Positions 1 to 11,690 of a stretch of DNA of 64,000 nucleotides are shown here, piece after piece; position 1 is the stretch's first letter, and every line of letters begins with the position of its first letter. The translations under genes were made by a program, and so were the position numbers. The DNA comes from Ochotona curzoniae (Eukaryota; Chordata; Mammalia; Lagomorpha; Ochotonidae). Under the pieces are notes generated by a model. The model was not told the DNA's origin. It did no database searches and saw nothing but the letters and a program-made list of their open reading frames with translations. Location: assembly GCF_017591425.1 (NCBI RefSeq), contig NW_024467121.1:18860707-18924706 (forward strand), written 5' to 3'.

Positions 1-556
1 CAGCTAAGATGGAATCAACTCATATGTCCATCAATTGGTGACTGGATAAAGAAAATATTGCACATACACACTATGGAATATTACTCAGATATAAAAAGAA
101 TGGAATTCTGTCTTGTGCAGCTAATGGATGCAATTGGAAGCCTTTATGTTCAGTGATATAAGCCACTCCCCAAAAGGCGAATGTTTACTCTGATCTGTGA
201 TAACTAATACACAGACTACCAAAAATATAATCACCGTAAGATTGATATTCTGGGATTTGATTATTGCATACAGACTTTGTTTATACTCCCAAGGAATAAC
301 AGGGTTTTATTATTTGGGGTACTTTGTTATTTTCTAGTTTCCATGTGTTGATATCTTTACCTACTGGAGTGTTAAACCTGTGATTGTGAATTGAATTGAA
401 AGCATGCTACTGTAAAAGTGAAACAAAAGAAAGAAGGAAAGAAGAGGATGGGTGGGGAGTGTGGGCAGAAGTGAGGGTGGGGTGGCAAGTATCACTAAGC
501 TCCTAGATCTGTATTACAATATATGTGAAGTTTGTCCACTTCATATAAATAAAGTT
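1..556 (+). mobile_element. L1 (LINE-1) 3' end, sense strand
   Basis: Bases 1-180 carry the conserved mammalian L1 3' block (TGGATAAAGAAAATATTG..., TATGGAATATTACTCAG, then a diverged AATAAGCCA-like motif). An A/G-rich tract with G-runs follows at 420-485, and an AATAAA signal lies near 549. Only the 3' end is in the window. Several substitutions suggest an old copy. Confidence 0.8.
450..482 (+). other. G-run cluster in an L1 3' UTR (possible G-quadruplex)
   Basis: At least four G-runs of three or more bases occur in about 33 bases (450-452, 454-457, 462-464, 475-477, 479-482). Polypurine G4-forming tracts are a known feature of L1 3' UTRs. Folding is inferred. Confidence 0.5.
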
Positions 557-1061
557 GGTAAGGGAACCTGAAGAAATGGAATTAGGTTTCCTATCAGGAT
601 GCCTGGGCAAAACTTAAATACTAGATTTCTTAGTAATACTTCAAAGTTGGCTGAGTAATAAAATTTGAGTGATCCTGGTTTGTAATTGTGGAAACCAGCA
701 TTAACCGATAATGTGACACTGAAGTCTGTTCCAAACGCTTGGTGTAATTAGCTCATGGAGTCCTCTCGCCAGCTTCGCAGACAGCTGCCATTTTCATCCA
801 GCCTTCGCAGAAAACCCTGAAGAGCTCCTCACTGTGCAGGGGCAAGAAGAACCAAGGGAAGGTCACAGGTGGTCTGCCTCTGGAGTTCACACAGTTGAGT
901 TACATGACAGCTACTTCAGAGGCAGTTAAAAAGCATATTTTGTTAAGCAGGTGGCTTGTATGTTTGTGGGGCAGGATTGAGACAAGTGATGGTGGCAGGC
1001 TTAGCCTTAGAATTACCTGTCTTCCTCCCTATTTTCTTACTTACATCCTTCCCTTCTTCTT
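557..1061. other. Unique intron sequence
   Basis: No gene, RNA or recognisable repeat is seen. Composition is ordinary for an AT-rich mammalian intron. Confidence 0.6.
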
Positions 1062-1284
1062 CTCCTCAAATAGCCACAACAGCTGGGATGGGGCCAGGTT
1101 GAAGTCACGAGGCAGGAACTGCATCCATGTCTCCCACATGGATGCCAGGCCATCTGCCACTTTCCCAGGCATGTTAGCAGGAAGCTGGATCAGAAGTGGA
1201 GCAGCTGGGACTCGAACTGGTGCGCATATGAGATTCCAGCACCACAGGTGGCTGGCTTATCCCGCTGTGCCACAATACTGACTC
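1062..1284 (-). mobile_element. Old CSINE, partial
   Basis: The reverse-strand CSINE body is clear (CCACAACAGCTGGGATGGG, CCCACATGGATGCCAGG, GGAGCAGCTGGGACTCGAAC with the pol III box B). The A-rich tail end is missing or unrecognisable, and divergence is high. Confidence 0.8.
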
Positions 1285-1285
1285 C

Positions 1286-2744
1286 AAGAATGTCTTTTTG
1301 ATATTTACCCCTGTCTGGTCAAAAAAGTTCAAGGTAGTTATAGTCAGCTGAGACATCATAGTGAGAGCCTCTTAACCAAGGTGAGGGGTGGCTTTTTTCC
1401 CCTTAAGGACACATGCAGGTGATGGGATTTAGAATAGAATTAACAGTTGAAAATACAGTTAGGCTTTATGGTGACATTATAAATATACCAAAAGAAGCAT
1501 GCCGCTGGATGAAAATGGGAAGAAATGGGGAGAATTTACAAAATGGCATTCACATCAATCAAAAATGCAAAGGTGTACAGGGGCAATACAGAGCAAAGAA
1601 ACTTAGGAAGAGGTCTGTGTGGTCAGAGAAGTGTGTTCAAGTTCATGATCACAGATACAGAGAGGATGAGTAGGGGTTCAAAGATGATTGGATCAAAAAA
1701 AGGAGCCCTGAATTGGTGGCTGATCACAGTCAGGCCATGTACCAGTGGCTACAGTCCAGCTGCCTCTAACATACCCACCATAATTGTAAAATAATACAAA
1801 GTAATTAGTTATGTAATTTGGGATAGGATGCTGGGCAGAAAAGAGCTGATTATGAATTGACATTTTAAAATCAGTACTGATGAACTGCCCTCAACCCATC
1901 CCTGATGCCATCTCATAAAATGAATGGCTTGGAAAACACACGACTTCCTGTCTTCTGAAAAGGTACAACTGGCATTTCAAGGATTTTGTCCATGAGAAAT
2001 TGCATTTCTGCAACATGCTGTTTCTTTCACATAAACAGTTGGATATTTCTCATCACTGCTGGATCAGAAATGTGAAATCTGAAGCAGCAAAACTAGCAAA
2101 AACTAGCCCAGCAGGTATGTGGGCAACCAGAAAAAGGGAAATAAGGGTGTGTGCCCAGCACTCGAGAGCCTGGCATGGAGTCTTGGGGTACAACGCTGGT
2201 GCAGGTAGCACAGAAAATCTATCCTTTCCTTGACGTTAGCCAGTGGCCCTCCCTCCTGGAAACTCTGGGGACCCTGGTTTGCTAGCCCAGCCACTCGCCC
2301 ACTAGCCCACTGTAGTGTATAATTGCAGTTCATTGTAGCTGCTTCCCTCGTGTTTCTATCTCCGTATGATGCTTGGGTTGCCTTGTCCTTCTGCCTCTAT
2401 GATGAGTTTCCCAAGGCACTCTGTGCATATCCCCTGGTGGACGTGTTTGGGGGTATCATGGGGATTTTTCTGAGTTTGTCCTGCTTTTTGGTATTTATGG
2501 AACACTTGCTCTGTATGTGGCATCATGCCTGGTGCCTAGAGAAGTGTGAGGAAACACCTGGGATTTCTCAAACAGATGAAAATTTATGTGCAAAGGAAGT
2601 GACAATAAAGAGAATAGGAAGGTTCTTCAGTTTGTGAGAAATATGTATTATGAAAAATTATGTATGGGTTTCATTATATTGTGGGAGAATATGCTTCTTT
2701 TGTTCAATTTCCCAGGAGCTTTTTGAACTCTCTTTGTATGTGAG
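1286..2744. other. Unique intron sequence
   Basis: Short open frames (up to 104 codons) show no recognisable domain, and no repeat family could be assigned. The 2230-2320 part is somewhat C-rich. Confidence 0.55.
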
Positions 2745-2990
2745 TACTGGTAATATTTATCATTTGTTGACTCTTTGCTCTTTGCCAACCATATGCATCC
2801 TTTACATTCTCAAAACTCTTGAAGGCATAGCATTGATTTCATCTGTGGTTCAAAGAAAAACAGTTCAGAGTGGCTAAGGACATTGCCCTCAGACACACAG
2901 CAAGTGTGGCAGCAGAGCTAAGTTTTAAACCTGGGTTTCACTTGCTAGAGTCTGCTATGGTCTTCCCTGCTTGGTAGTGCTGCTGCTACC
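2745..2990 (-). mobile_element. MIR SINE remnant
   Basis: The order of motifs fits a reversed MIR: GACTCTTTGC, CATTCTCAAAAC, GTGGCTAAGGACATTGCCC, ACACAGCAAGTGTGGCAG, TTTAAACCTGGGTTTCAC. Heavily diverged, as expected of this ancient family. Confidence 0.65.
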
Positions 2991-3054
2991 CAAGGTGAGA
3001 AGTCTGCTTTGAATGAAACCATCGAATCTTGACACACAGCAAGAGCTCAGGAAG

Positions 3055-3245
3055 TACTCCTTGATTGTTGTTGGAAATAACACTGGCTAATGTTTTTGAG
3101 CTGTGTCTGCTCAGCTCTGCTTAAGTGCTTCATGTCTGGTCAAGTGTTTTGGTCTCACAGCAATTCTGTGAGGTCAGTGTTGTTATCTCTGTTTAGCTCC
3201 TGAGCAAACCAAGGCTTAGAGAAGGAAAATGGTGTGATGAATGCA
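3055..3245 (-). mobile_element. MIR SINE remnant
   Basis: Reversed MIR core: CTCACAGCAATTCTGTGAGG, then TTGTTATCTCTGTTTAGC and AACCAAGGCTTAGAGAAG. Confidence 0.75.
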
Positions 3246-3254
3246 CATGTGCTG

Positions 3255-4330
3255 TCTTTTCAACATTCTCAATATTGTATTTTGAGACAGTCACAGACTC
3301 AAGTGCAGTTAGAATGATTAATAGGAAGAGCTCCCTGGAGCCATTTACCCAATTTCCTCCAACAGAACTTCTTGCAAAAGTCTAGCACAGCACCGAGTCA
3401 CAACCAAGATGTTAGCATTGACACAGTCAAGAACAGAAGGTATAGCAGGTGCACTTGTCTCTTGTTCTCATTTCCCCCACCCAACCCTCCCTCCTTAGTG
3501 CTGGCCACCTGTAATCTGTTATTGTGGTTGAAATGATACAATGAGTAACCTTCAGGAGTTTTGTGTCTGCCTCCCTGTTCTCTGGAGATGTATATTGATC
3601 GTTGGGTGTGTCAGGAATCTGTTGCACTTTATGGTTGAGAAGTATTGAATGGTGCAGGTGTGCCGTTGCTACAATGCCCACAAATTGAAGGACATCTAAA
3701 TTGTTTCCAAATTATGGGTTCTTAAAAACGAAGCTGCCATAAATATCTATTATAGGGCTTTTTTTTTTTGAGAGAGAACACAAGTTTTATTCCTTTGGGA
3801 TAAATGCCCAGGATTAGAATCCTTGAGTTTCATGGTGGATGCATGTTTGGTTTGCAAAGAAATTGCCCAACCAGTTGGCACGTTTCACATTTCCACCAGC
3901 AGTGCAGAAGTGATCACTTCTCTGCATCCTTGTTGTTCCACTACTCTGTGAACTTAGCCCTTTTGATAAGTGTCTTCCTGTAGTGTGGTTTACATTTTCC
4001 CAGGTGCCCGATAATGCTGAACATCTTTTCATGTGCTTACTTGCCATCTGCTTATCTTCCTTGGTGAAATTTTTTTATTTGTTTTGCTCGTGTTTGGTTT
4101 GGTTGTTTGCTTTATTACTGTTGGATTTGTAAAGTTCTTTATATGGTATAAATATTGGTCTCTGTTGGATGCTTGCTTTGCAAATGTTTCCTTCTGCTCT
4201 GTGGCTTGTCTTTTTATCTGCATAACAGGAATTTTCTGGGGGAAAAATGTTTAATTTTGAAGTCCAACAATTTATTGTTTTCAGGATTTTTTTTAGTGTC
4301 ATGTATGTGATCAAGCCTAATGACTTTTTA
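3255..4330 (-). mobile_element. Old L1 3' remnant, reverse strand
   Basis: Successive stretches match the complement of ancient L1 3' sequence: CCATTTACCCAATTTCCTCC, ACAACCAAGATGTTAGCATT, GGGATAAATGCCCAGG, TTTCCACCAGCAGTGCAG, ATCTTTTCATGTGCTTACTT and GTGGCTTGTCTTTTTATC. It has no intact open frame. Confidence 0.8.
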
Positions 4331-4334
4331 TGTT

Positions 4335-6095
4335 GCGTTCAATTCTACGATGCGCTTATTTTTTACCTTAACACTGAAGTATTAACTTTGTGGTCCGTTA
4401 TGACTTAGTCTTCTTATGAAGTGTCAGACGCTACATGGGGACTTACTTTTCTTATCTGTTACCCCAGGTTGGCATTTTCTGTTTTTGTTTTTGCACATTG
4501 CTCACATTGCTGCAAGCCTGTGCATATAAAAGGCTGTGTTTCTTCACAGTATTGACACTTGAGTGGGAGGGTTTGCTGCCTGCTGCTGAGTACAGGTCTG
4601 GCCTCCTGAGTGGCCTGCACTGAGTCTCCAGTTTACCTTGCTCCTGGCCTTTGGAGACCAGCATCTCAGCTCCCAGGTGGCTCGTTTGACAGCACTGTGG
4701 TGCGAGCCTTGGAACCCCTCAGTGGAATTCCAGAGGTAGTAGTCAAGGCACCCCACTCGCCTTTGTCCATGTGGGTGATGGTAGGCTTCCTTGGTGTATT
4801 TTTGGTAGCATTTGGCTGGAGTCAAGGCGTTATTGCCTAAGCATGTTGTGCTGATCTATGCTTCCCCAATCCTTTGCTGACAAACCAGGCTTTGAGTGGG
4901 GTGCTCGCTGCCAACACCTGGCACTATTTCCAGGTCTCTTCCCTCTTCAGGTTAGCACCTGTACATGTGAACTGAAGAGAAAGGCCAGGGGTTTCAACAC
5001 GGACTGGGGCTTTGATTCTCAGTGGCTTCGTCCCTTCTCCCTCCTCTGTGCATTGCATATAAGTAAGACTGTGGTGTTGTACAGAAGTACTGTGAGTTAA
5101 GGCATGGTTGTTCCCTGTGAGTGCAAGGTGGTTGGACAGTGTGTGTCATCAAGTGAAAAAGCCCTGAGGATGCTCAGCTTGCCACGTGTCCTTCTGAGCA
5201 GCACTGCATATACTTGGGCCTCAGGGGTTCCCCTCTCTGACCATGAGGCTGATCAGAAGCTCACAAAGATGACTCCTCAGGCTGCTAGTCCAGCCAAATG
5301 TCCAAATGCAGAGTTCGAGGTGTGTGTGGTTTCTCTGCTGGATGCCTTCCATTGTCATACCATCTGCCAGTGCAAGCAGCTGAAGTTGAACCTTTCTGAG
5401 TTGGGATCCTTAGCAGGGAGAAAAGGCAAGCTTCAGTGCAGAGGGAAGGTTCTAGCCAGATCATGGATCCTGGCAGATCAGCACCCAAGCTCACTTGGGG
5501 TCCCAGAAGGGAGAATCCTGAGCCAGCTGCAGTGGGTCAGGAAGGTGTTGGTGAATTGACTTGAACTTGAGTGGATCATGAAAACAGGCTTCTAAAAGTT
5601 AAGGAAGAAGGATTTTTCTTGCTGCATGGAAGGGAGTACCCAGCAGTGCTGAGGATGTGTCAGTGAGCAGTAGGGCAGCTGGCCCAGCAACAGTGAGTTC
5701 ATGGGCGTGGCAACAAGCAGGGAGCAATCTATTGGTGGCAAAGCTCCTGGCTTCCCAGAGGAGCCAGAATGGAAAGAGTCAGTCCACCCATTCCTCCCTC
5801 CCACCCTTCCTTTCTTATCCCTCCGTTATTTCATTCCTTCCTCTTTTCTTGAAATCATTATCCTCATCATCATCACCATCATCATCTCAATATTTCTCAA
5901 GTTTATTAGACCAAAAAAATGTATACCATTTTGAGGAGTTATGCTTGAGGAAGCCCCATCATAAAGCACACAGTTGGTGATGCACTGTAATCAAGTTTGG
6001 GCCTTTTCCAATACCTTGCAAATGTTCTATACTTGTTTTCTATACACTCCTTTTAGCATTTTATTTTGGCAAGTCAATAACCATTTTCAGGAACT
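4335..6095. other. Mostly unique intron sequence
   Basis: It contains the 151-codon open frame 5104-5559 (+), which has no known domain and no splice or promoter context and is probably chance. A pyrimidine-rich patch with an ATC/ATT trinucleotide run lies at about 5800-5890. Confidence 0.55.
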
Positions 6096-6099
6096 TTCT

Positions 6100-6593
6100 A
6101 AGATCACCATAATCCAACCTGTTTCTTTTAAAAAATGATCATTTTTAGTTTCTTCTTTGTTTCCTGGATCTGTCCAAGTGTGTGTTAGATGTGTATATGC
6201 TTTTGTTATTTTATTATTTTTTTGAAAGCACTGGAGTTCTGCCTTCTTAACAGGTTGTTAAACATGCAGGACAGTACTATTGGCTGCTGGGGAAATGTTG
6301 TGCCCAAGCTCTCTAGAGCTTATTTGTCTTTTGTAAGTTAAACTTTCTGCCTTTCAGCTGGGAGCTGCCCATTTCCTCCTTCCCCAGCCCCTGACAACCA
6401 CCATTCCATGTTCAATTCCCTGGGTCTGAATATTGCCGCCGATACCTTATATAAGCACAACGGTGTATTGTATTTGTATTTGTCTTTCTGTGGCTGGCTT
6501 ATTTCTCCTACTTCGATGTCCCTGGAGACCATCCTTGTCGTCACATCTTGGAGAATCCCCTTGCTTTCTTTGCATGACAGTATTGCATTGTGT

Positions 6594-6629
<36 letters not shown>

Positions 6630-6630
6630 T
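6100..6630 (-). mobile_element. Old L1 remnant, reverse strand
   Basis: CCCTGACAACCACCATTCCA, TGTGGCTGGCTTATTTCTCC and TGACAGTATTGCATTG match the complement of an ancient L1 3' region. It ends in a (TG)n that occupies the usual place of a decayed A-rich segment. Confidence 0.75.
6590..6628. repeat. (TG)n microsatellite
   Basis: About 19 TG units with one interruption (TATG near 6597). It lies at the end of the L1 remnant. Confidence 0.9.
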
Positions 6631-6929
6631 GTTCTCCTTAGCTGTTCACATGTTAACAAATGCTTGAGTTGCCCACACCTCTTCCTGGACTAACCCTTCC
6701 TCCTGTTCTAAAGAGCCTTTCTCACTTAGAGAAACTATCTGTACTGGTCCAAGTGAGGCCAGTTTACCCTTGGGAAATTCATCTGTGAGGAGAGAGCAAC
6801 AAAATTGGGGTTTCCCATTGATCTTGAACCCTTATATCTAGTTGTGAAAGTTAAATACCATATCCAGGACCCTGCCTACATGTGACAGGTTCCTGGATTG
6901 TTTAGCTTCCACAACACTTCCTTCTCTTT

Positions 6930-7273
6930 TTTTTTTTTTTATTTTTTTTTAAAGATTTATTTTTATTATTTTTTCATTGGAAAGGCGGATATACAGAGAG
7001 GAGAGACAGAGAGGAAGATCTTCCGTCCGATGATTCACTCCCCAAGTGAGCGCAACGGGCCGATACTATGCCGATCCGAAGCCAGGAGCCTCTTCCGGGT
7101 CTCCCACGCGGGCGCAGTGTCCCAAAGCTTTGGGCCGTCCTCAACTGCTTTCCCAGGCCACAGGCAGGGAGCTGGAAGGGAAGTGGGGCTGCCGGGATTA
7201 GAACCGGCGCCCATATGGGATCCTGGGCGTGCAAGGCGAGGACTTAACCACTTGCGCCACCGCGCCGGGCCCA
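6930..7273 (-). mobile_element. Young full-length CSINE with target duplication
   Basis: Reverse-strand copy with poly(T)/AAAGATTTATTTTTATT on the left, the body, and the tRNA-like head ending GCGCCACCGCGCCGGGCC. A perfect 14 bp duplication ACTTCCTTCTCTTT flanks it at 6916-6929 and 7274-7287. It is nearly identical to the copies at 8417 and 41101, and its retained CpGs imply a recent insertion. Confidence 0.95.
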
Positions 7274-7291
7274 ACTTCCTTCTCTTTCTTT

Positions 7292-7562
7292 GAAAAAATG
7301 TTTGTTTTTCATTTAGAAGCATGCAGACAGAAAGAGAGAGATTTTCCATCACTGATTTACTCCCCAAATGCCTGCAACAGTCAGTACTGGGCCAGGTGGC
7401 AGCCAGGAGCCAGGAACTCTGTCCCAGTCTCCCACATGGAGTAGCAGGGACCCAAGCACTTGAGTCTTTTTTTCCTCCCTACCCCTTTAAGTGTGTTCGC
7501 AGAAAGTAGGATTGGAAGTGAAGCATTCAGAAGTTAAGCCAGCACTTCAGTATGGGGTGCCA
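7292..7562 (-). mobile_element. Old CSINE
   Basis: Reversed CSINE body (ACTGATTTACTCCCCAAATG, CCCACATGGAGTAGCAGGGA, AAGTTAAGCCAGCACTTC). It is diverged, with an AT-rich left end beside the young copy just upstream. Confidence 0.75.
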
Positions 7563-8125
7563 TTGTCGTTAGCGTAGCTTAGTTTGCTATGCTGCAATGC
7601 TAACCCTTATTCTTTTCTTTTTCTTTTAAACCTCCCTTTTCTGCCTTGCTTCTCACTGTGTACTGGTGCATACTTCGTCTTGACCCTGTAGTTCTAGCTG
7701 CCTTCATGGGAACCTGTGCAGAATTTGCTTCTCAAGTGCTTATGTGCTATCAATAAAATTGTAGAAGAATTGTCTTTTCTTGAAGTTTTAAAAAGTTTGT
7801 GAAGATGAAGTTCAGAAATGTCTGAGATAAATGTCACGTTACAGTGGATTGTGGAAGTCTGGTGTTCCAAGATAGAAGTTGTGCACTCATAATATCAGAC
7901 CTGGGGGAGCCAGAGAGATAATCCAGCATAATTCCTTGTATTCATTTGTATTGGTTTCAATAAGAAAATTAGCATGTTATTTTAATAAGTCAGATAACAC
8001 CAAAAAATATTTTGAAAAGGCTATAATCCTCTGCACATTGTTTTAAATCTTCAGTTCCTCTTCTGCAAGGTACCCAATGTTAAGATTTGGGGGCAGGGCT
8101 GGGTGGGAAGGGGTTGGTACTAGAC
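7563..8125. other. Unique intron sequence
   Basis: No recognisable feature apart from a short CT-rich patch near 7610-7640. Confidence 0.55.
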
Positions 8126-8400
8126 GTAGGAATGAAGACACAGCTTAGCTGCCAACATCGTGTATGCTGAGAGCTTGGGTTCAAGTCCTGGCTCTGCTTC
8201 TGATTCCAGCTTCCAGTTATGGACACCCTGGGGAGTAGCAGGTATCAGCTCAAGTAGTTGGGTCCCTGCCATCTCCATGAAAGACCTGGATGGAGTTTCA
8301 GGCTCATAGTTTGGCCTGACCCTGCTGCAAATGTTGCAGGCAGTTGGGGGAGTGAATTCATGGATGAGAGATCTGTTTCTGTCCTTCTATCTTTAGAGAC
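8126..8400 (+). mobile_element. Old CSINE, sense strand
   Basis: Motifs in sense order: GGTTCAAGTCCTGGCTCTGC (box B region), TTCCAGTTATGGACACCCTG, AGTAGTTGGGTCCCTGCC, GAATTCATGGATGAGAGATC. The young reverse-strand copy at 8417 lies immediately 3' of it. Confidence 0.75.
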
Positions 8401-8416
8401 ATTATAGCAAAGTTTT

Positions 8417-8745
8417 TTTTTAAAGATTGATTTTTATTAATTTTTTATTGGAAAGGCGGATATACAGAGAGGAGAGACAGAGAGGAAGATCTTCCGTCCG
8501 ATGATTCACTCCCCAAGTGAGCACAACGGGCCAATACTATGCCGATCCGAAGCCAGGAGCCTCTTCTGGGTCTCCCACGCGGGTGCAGGTTCCCAAAGCT
8601 TTGGGCCGTCCTCGACTGCTTTCCCAGGCCACAGGCAGGGAGCTGGAAGGGAAGCGGGGCTGCTGGGATTAGAACCGGCGCCCATATGGGATCCCGGGTG
8701 TGCTAGGTGAGGACCTTTAACCACTTGCGCCACCGCGCCGGGCCC
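8417..8745 (-). mobile_element. Young full-length CSINE with target duplication
   Basis: Same young subfamily as 6930-7273. It is flanked by a 17 bp perfect duplication CATTATAGCAAAGTTTT at 8400-8416 and 8746-8762. Its head ends CCACCGCGCCGGGCC. Confidence 0.95.
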
Positions 8746-8837
8746 CATTATAGCAAAGTTTTAAAGATAATAAAATTTTGTGTTCTGCCAGTTTTCATTT
8801 TCCTTTTATCTATAACAAATAAATAAGGGTAGTTTTC

Positions 8838-9162
8838 TTTTTAAAGATTTATTTATTTTTATTGGAAAGTCAGATTTACAGAGAGAAGGAGAGACAGAAA
8901 GATCTTCCTTCTGCTGGTTTCCTCCCCAAGTGGCTTCGACGGCTGGAGCTGAGAGGATCCAAAACCAAGAGTCAAGAGCTTCTTCTAGGTCTCCTACTTG
9001 GGTTCAGGGTCCCAAGGCTTTGAGTAGTCCTTGACTGCCTTCTTGGCCACGGGCAGGTAGCTTGATGGGAAGTGGAGCAGCTGGGATACAAACTGACCCC
9101 TATGTGGGATCCTGGTGCATGCAAGGTGAGGACTTTAGCCATTAGGCTACCATGCCAGACCC
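8838..9162 (-). mobile_element. CSINE, intermediate age
   Basis: Full-length reverse copy from TTTTTAAAGATTTATTTATT to GGCTACCATGCCAGACCCC. It has clear divergence from the young copies and most CpGs are lost. Confidence 0.9.
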
Positions 9163-9164
9163 CA

Positions 9165-11525
9165 ACCTTTTGTTTTTAAACATGTGCATTCTTTAGAGTC
9201 TTTAAATGGATTCAAAGTTATTTATCTACTTTATCCTGTCAGAGTGCTAGTGCATTGTTTTTAGAATGAAATAATATAGGGAGACTTTAATGAAAAATTG
9301 CGATCATTTATCCCATTCCTCATCTATTTTTTGATATTTTTTTTCTCTTTTTCAAGAAGTAGGATTTTAACTCTTAAACTCTGGTATCAACCAGCTTCCT
9401 GTTTCCAGCCCAGCCTTTATGGGTGTCCAGCCCCTTCCATTCCTGAGCCTTTTGGGGGCTCAGAGCTGCACCCAACAGCTCTGCTTGGGCTTCCTTGCAC
9501 CATCCCACCCCAAGGCATAGGTCTTGGATTTTCTGGCCCACCAAATCAATTATATCTTGTCCGTCCATGTGCTTTTGTACTTGACCTATTTGAGAAGCTT
9601 TTTCTCCTGTCCTCTTAGCCTTTTGGGGATGTGTTCTATGAAGAGCCCCCAAGCTTGTTGGTTATAATAACAAAACATAATCCCATTATAATATGTTGAC
9701 CATTTATTTCCCTGTTGAGGGACTTCCCAGTTGCTTCTGTAGATCTGTTGCATCTGCACACAATCCTGAGCTCGGCTGCCCTCCTATGTGTCTTTTGTGT
9801 TGGGTTCCTTTATTTCCACGGGAATATCCCCACGGTGGGCTGTGAGTGTTTTCCATTCAAACAGGTTTGATCAGATGTATTTTCCCAAAGTTTGCTGCAG
9901 TTCACTGTGTCGCCAAGCCTGGGACTCCCAGTCATTTTCCAAGTGAGAGACTTAGGGTCCCAAGAAGACTGGGCCTGAGGTTTATTCTAAGCCTGTCAAT
10001 TTGGGCTTAGGTGATTGCTTTTTTAGTAAAGAATTTTGATCAGTTATCCTGGAGTATTTTTAAGGTAGAAAATGGGAGCACCACCCAGGGCCTTTCAGGT
10101 TGGCAGAGGAGCATTGATTTGCTGTCTGCCTTTTCATATGGCAGTATTAACTTCTATTGGGATTTCTGTGAATGAATCTTAGGGTTCCATTTCCCTAAAA
10201 CAGAAGCTATCATTGCTTTGGCCAAATTGTGCCAACACCTCTGCATGGATGGTCTGCTGTGTCTCCATCAGGAGGACTGCTAATTACTCCTGCAGACGGG
10301 CTTGTGCACCTGCCTGATTGCAGATGAGTCCTCCAAGCTGAGAGCATTCTTGCTCTGGACCACTGGGCACAGGGCCAACATGGGCTCTGGGAAGCACTGA
10401 GAACCATCCCCACTTGCAATTCTTTTCACTGTTTTTATTTTCATCTCCCCATTACTTATAGAGTGGGAACCCCTGCCTCTATGTGACATGGTGGCTGTGT
10501 GGGTTCAGCCTCTAACATAAGAGCCTGCATGGTGATTGCTCCCTGGGAGAATATGGTGCGGGCCTGGGAAGTCCTTCAGCCACCAGGCATGGAAAGGGCA
10601 GGATAGGTGCACAGTTGGAAGAATGAGGTTAGAGGCTCAGTTCAGGGCTTCCCTTCCTGTGGCTTTGGGCAGCCCAGCTCATCAAGCATCAATAGAACAA
10701 AATGACATCCTGAGTGTGTGGAGCCAGGTCATGTTTAGGGCCCTGGAACCCTTCTTAAGGTGCTTTTTCCTCAACCCTTTCCCACTCAGCATCTGCCTCC
10801 AGGGTGTGACTCAGAGAGGGGGGCCTATCTCTCCTGAGAGCCAGTGCCAGCTTCTCTTGCCCACTGTGCCAGTATACCCACCCCAGTACTCACACATGGA
10901 TGGATGAGCAGATATAGGGCGGTAGCTGGCTTCCTCTGACTCTCTTGTAACTGCTGAAATTTCATTGGGAAGATTCAAGTCTTGTAATCACAGCATTACT
11001 CGTCATGCTGTACCAGGAATACCCTGGCTAGCATTTTCAGTGGATTGTGTATAGCTTATTCCATTATTTTAGAATGCCTAAAAATTACTTCAAGTTTCTC
11101 TTATCCTTACCAGGGAATGCTGCTGTTTTAGAATTGAGACAAGCAAAACGTTGGGTCAGTCATTTGTCCCATATTGTCAACTTAGATTTGAACTTGTATC
11201 TGACTTTGGTCAGAAGTGCAGGTCTCTGTCATCATGCTCGATTACCTCAATTGTTCTCCTGACTGATTCTTCCCTCAACAACTTTGCCTGGGTGTCCCCT
11301 CCGCAGGGATCCCAGCAGCCCTCCGAGAAGCTTCTTCATGGTGGAGTAGCTGGAGACTTCCCAGCCAGTGCTTCAGTCCATTGAAGACATCAAGTGCAGC
11401 TCAACAAATTCCAGCTCAGCTGCCTGCTCTCTGCAGGGTTTCTCTCTCCTTCCAGTCTTTCCTCCTTTAAATTCTCTACCCACAATTGCTTATCCATTGG
11501 GCAAACCTAGACTTCCTGTGGTCCA
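9165..11525. other. Unique intron sequence with a possible L1 relic
   Basis: The 9680-9905 part loosely resembles reverse-strand L1 3' sequence (TTGAGGGACTTCCCAGTTGC and following), at low confidence. The rest holds chance open frames only, up to 123 codons at 10536-10907. Confidence 0.45.
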
Positions 11526-11529
11526 AGTT

Positions 11530-11690
11530 CTCATGTAAACATTAGGTGCTCAGAACAACCCAGTGGGATGGACAGGGGCTCAGAGGAGCTTAGTCCAGGG
11601 TCCCATGATCGGTTCTCATGGAGTCAAGGTTTGGATTTAGACAGTTTGACCACAGAGTCCATGTGGTCAAGGGTCATGCTGTTGCTGTTG
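11530..11690 (-). mobile_element. Probable MIR remnant
   Basis: ACAACCCAGTGGGATGGACA, GGGGCTCAGAGGAGCTTAG and GGATTTAGACAGTTTGACC follow the order of a reversed MIR. Highly diverged. Confidence 0.45.

Noticed and set aside
5104..5559. 151-codon forward frame
   Set aside because: Protein has no recognisable family features and there is no exon structure around it.
6898..7367. Overlapping open frames of 86-131 codons on both strands, recurring at 8501-8748, 37546-37974 and 41137-41461
   Set aside because: They are translations of the young CSINE body; the same peptide strings recur at each copy, so they are repeat artefacts.
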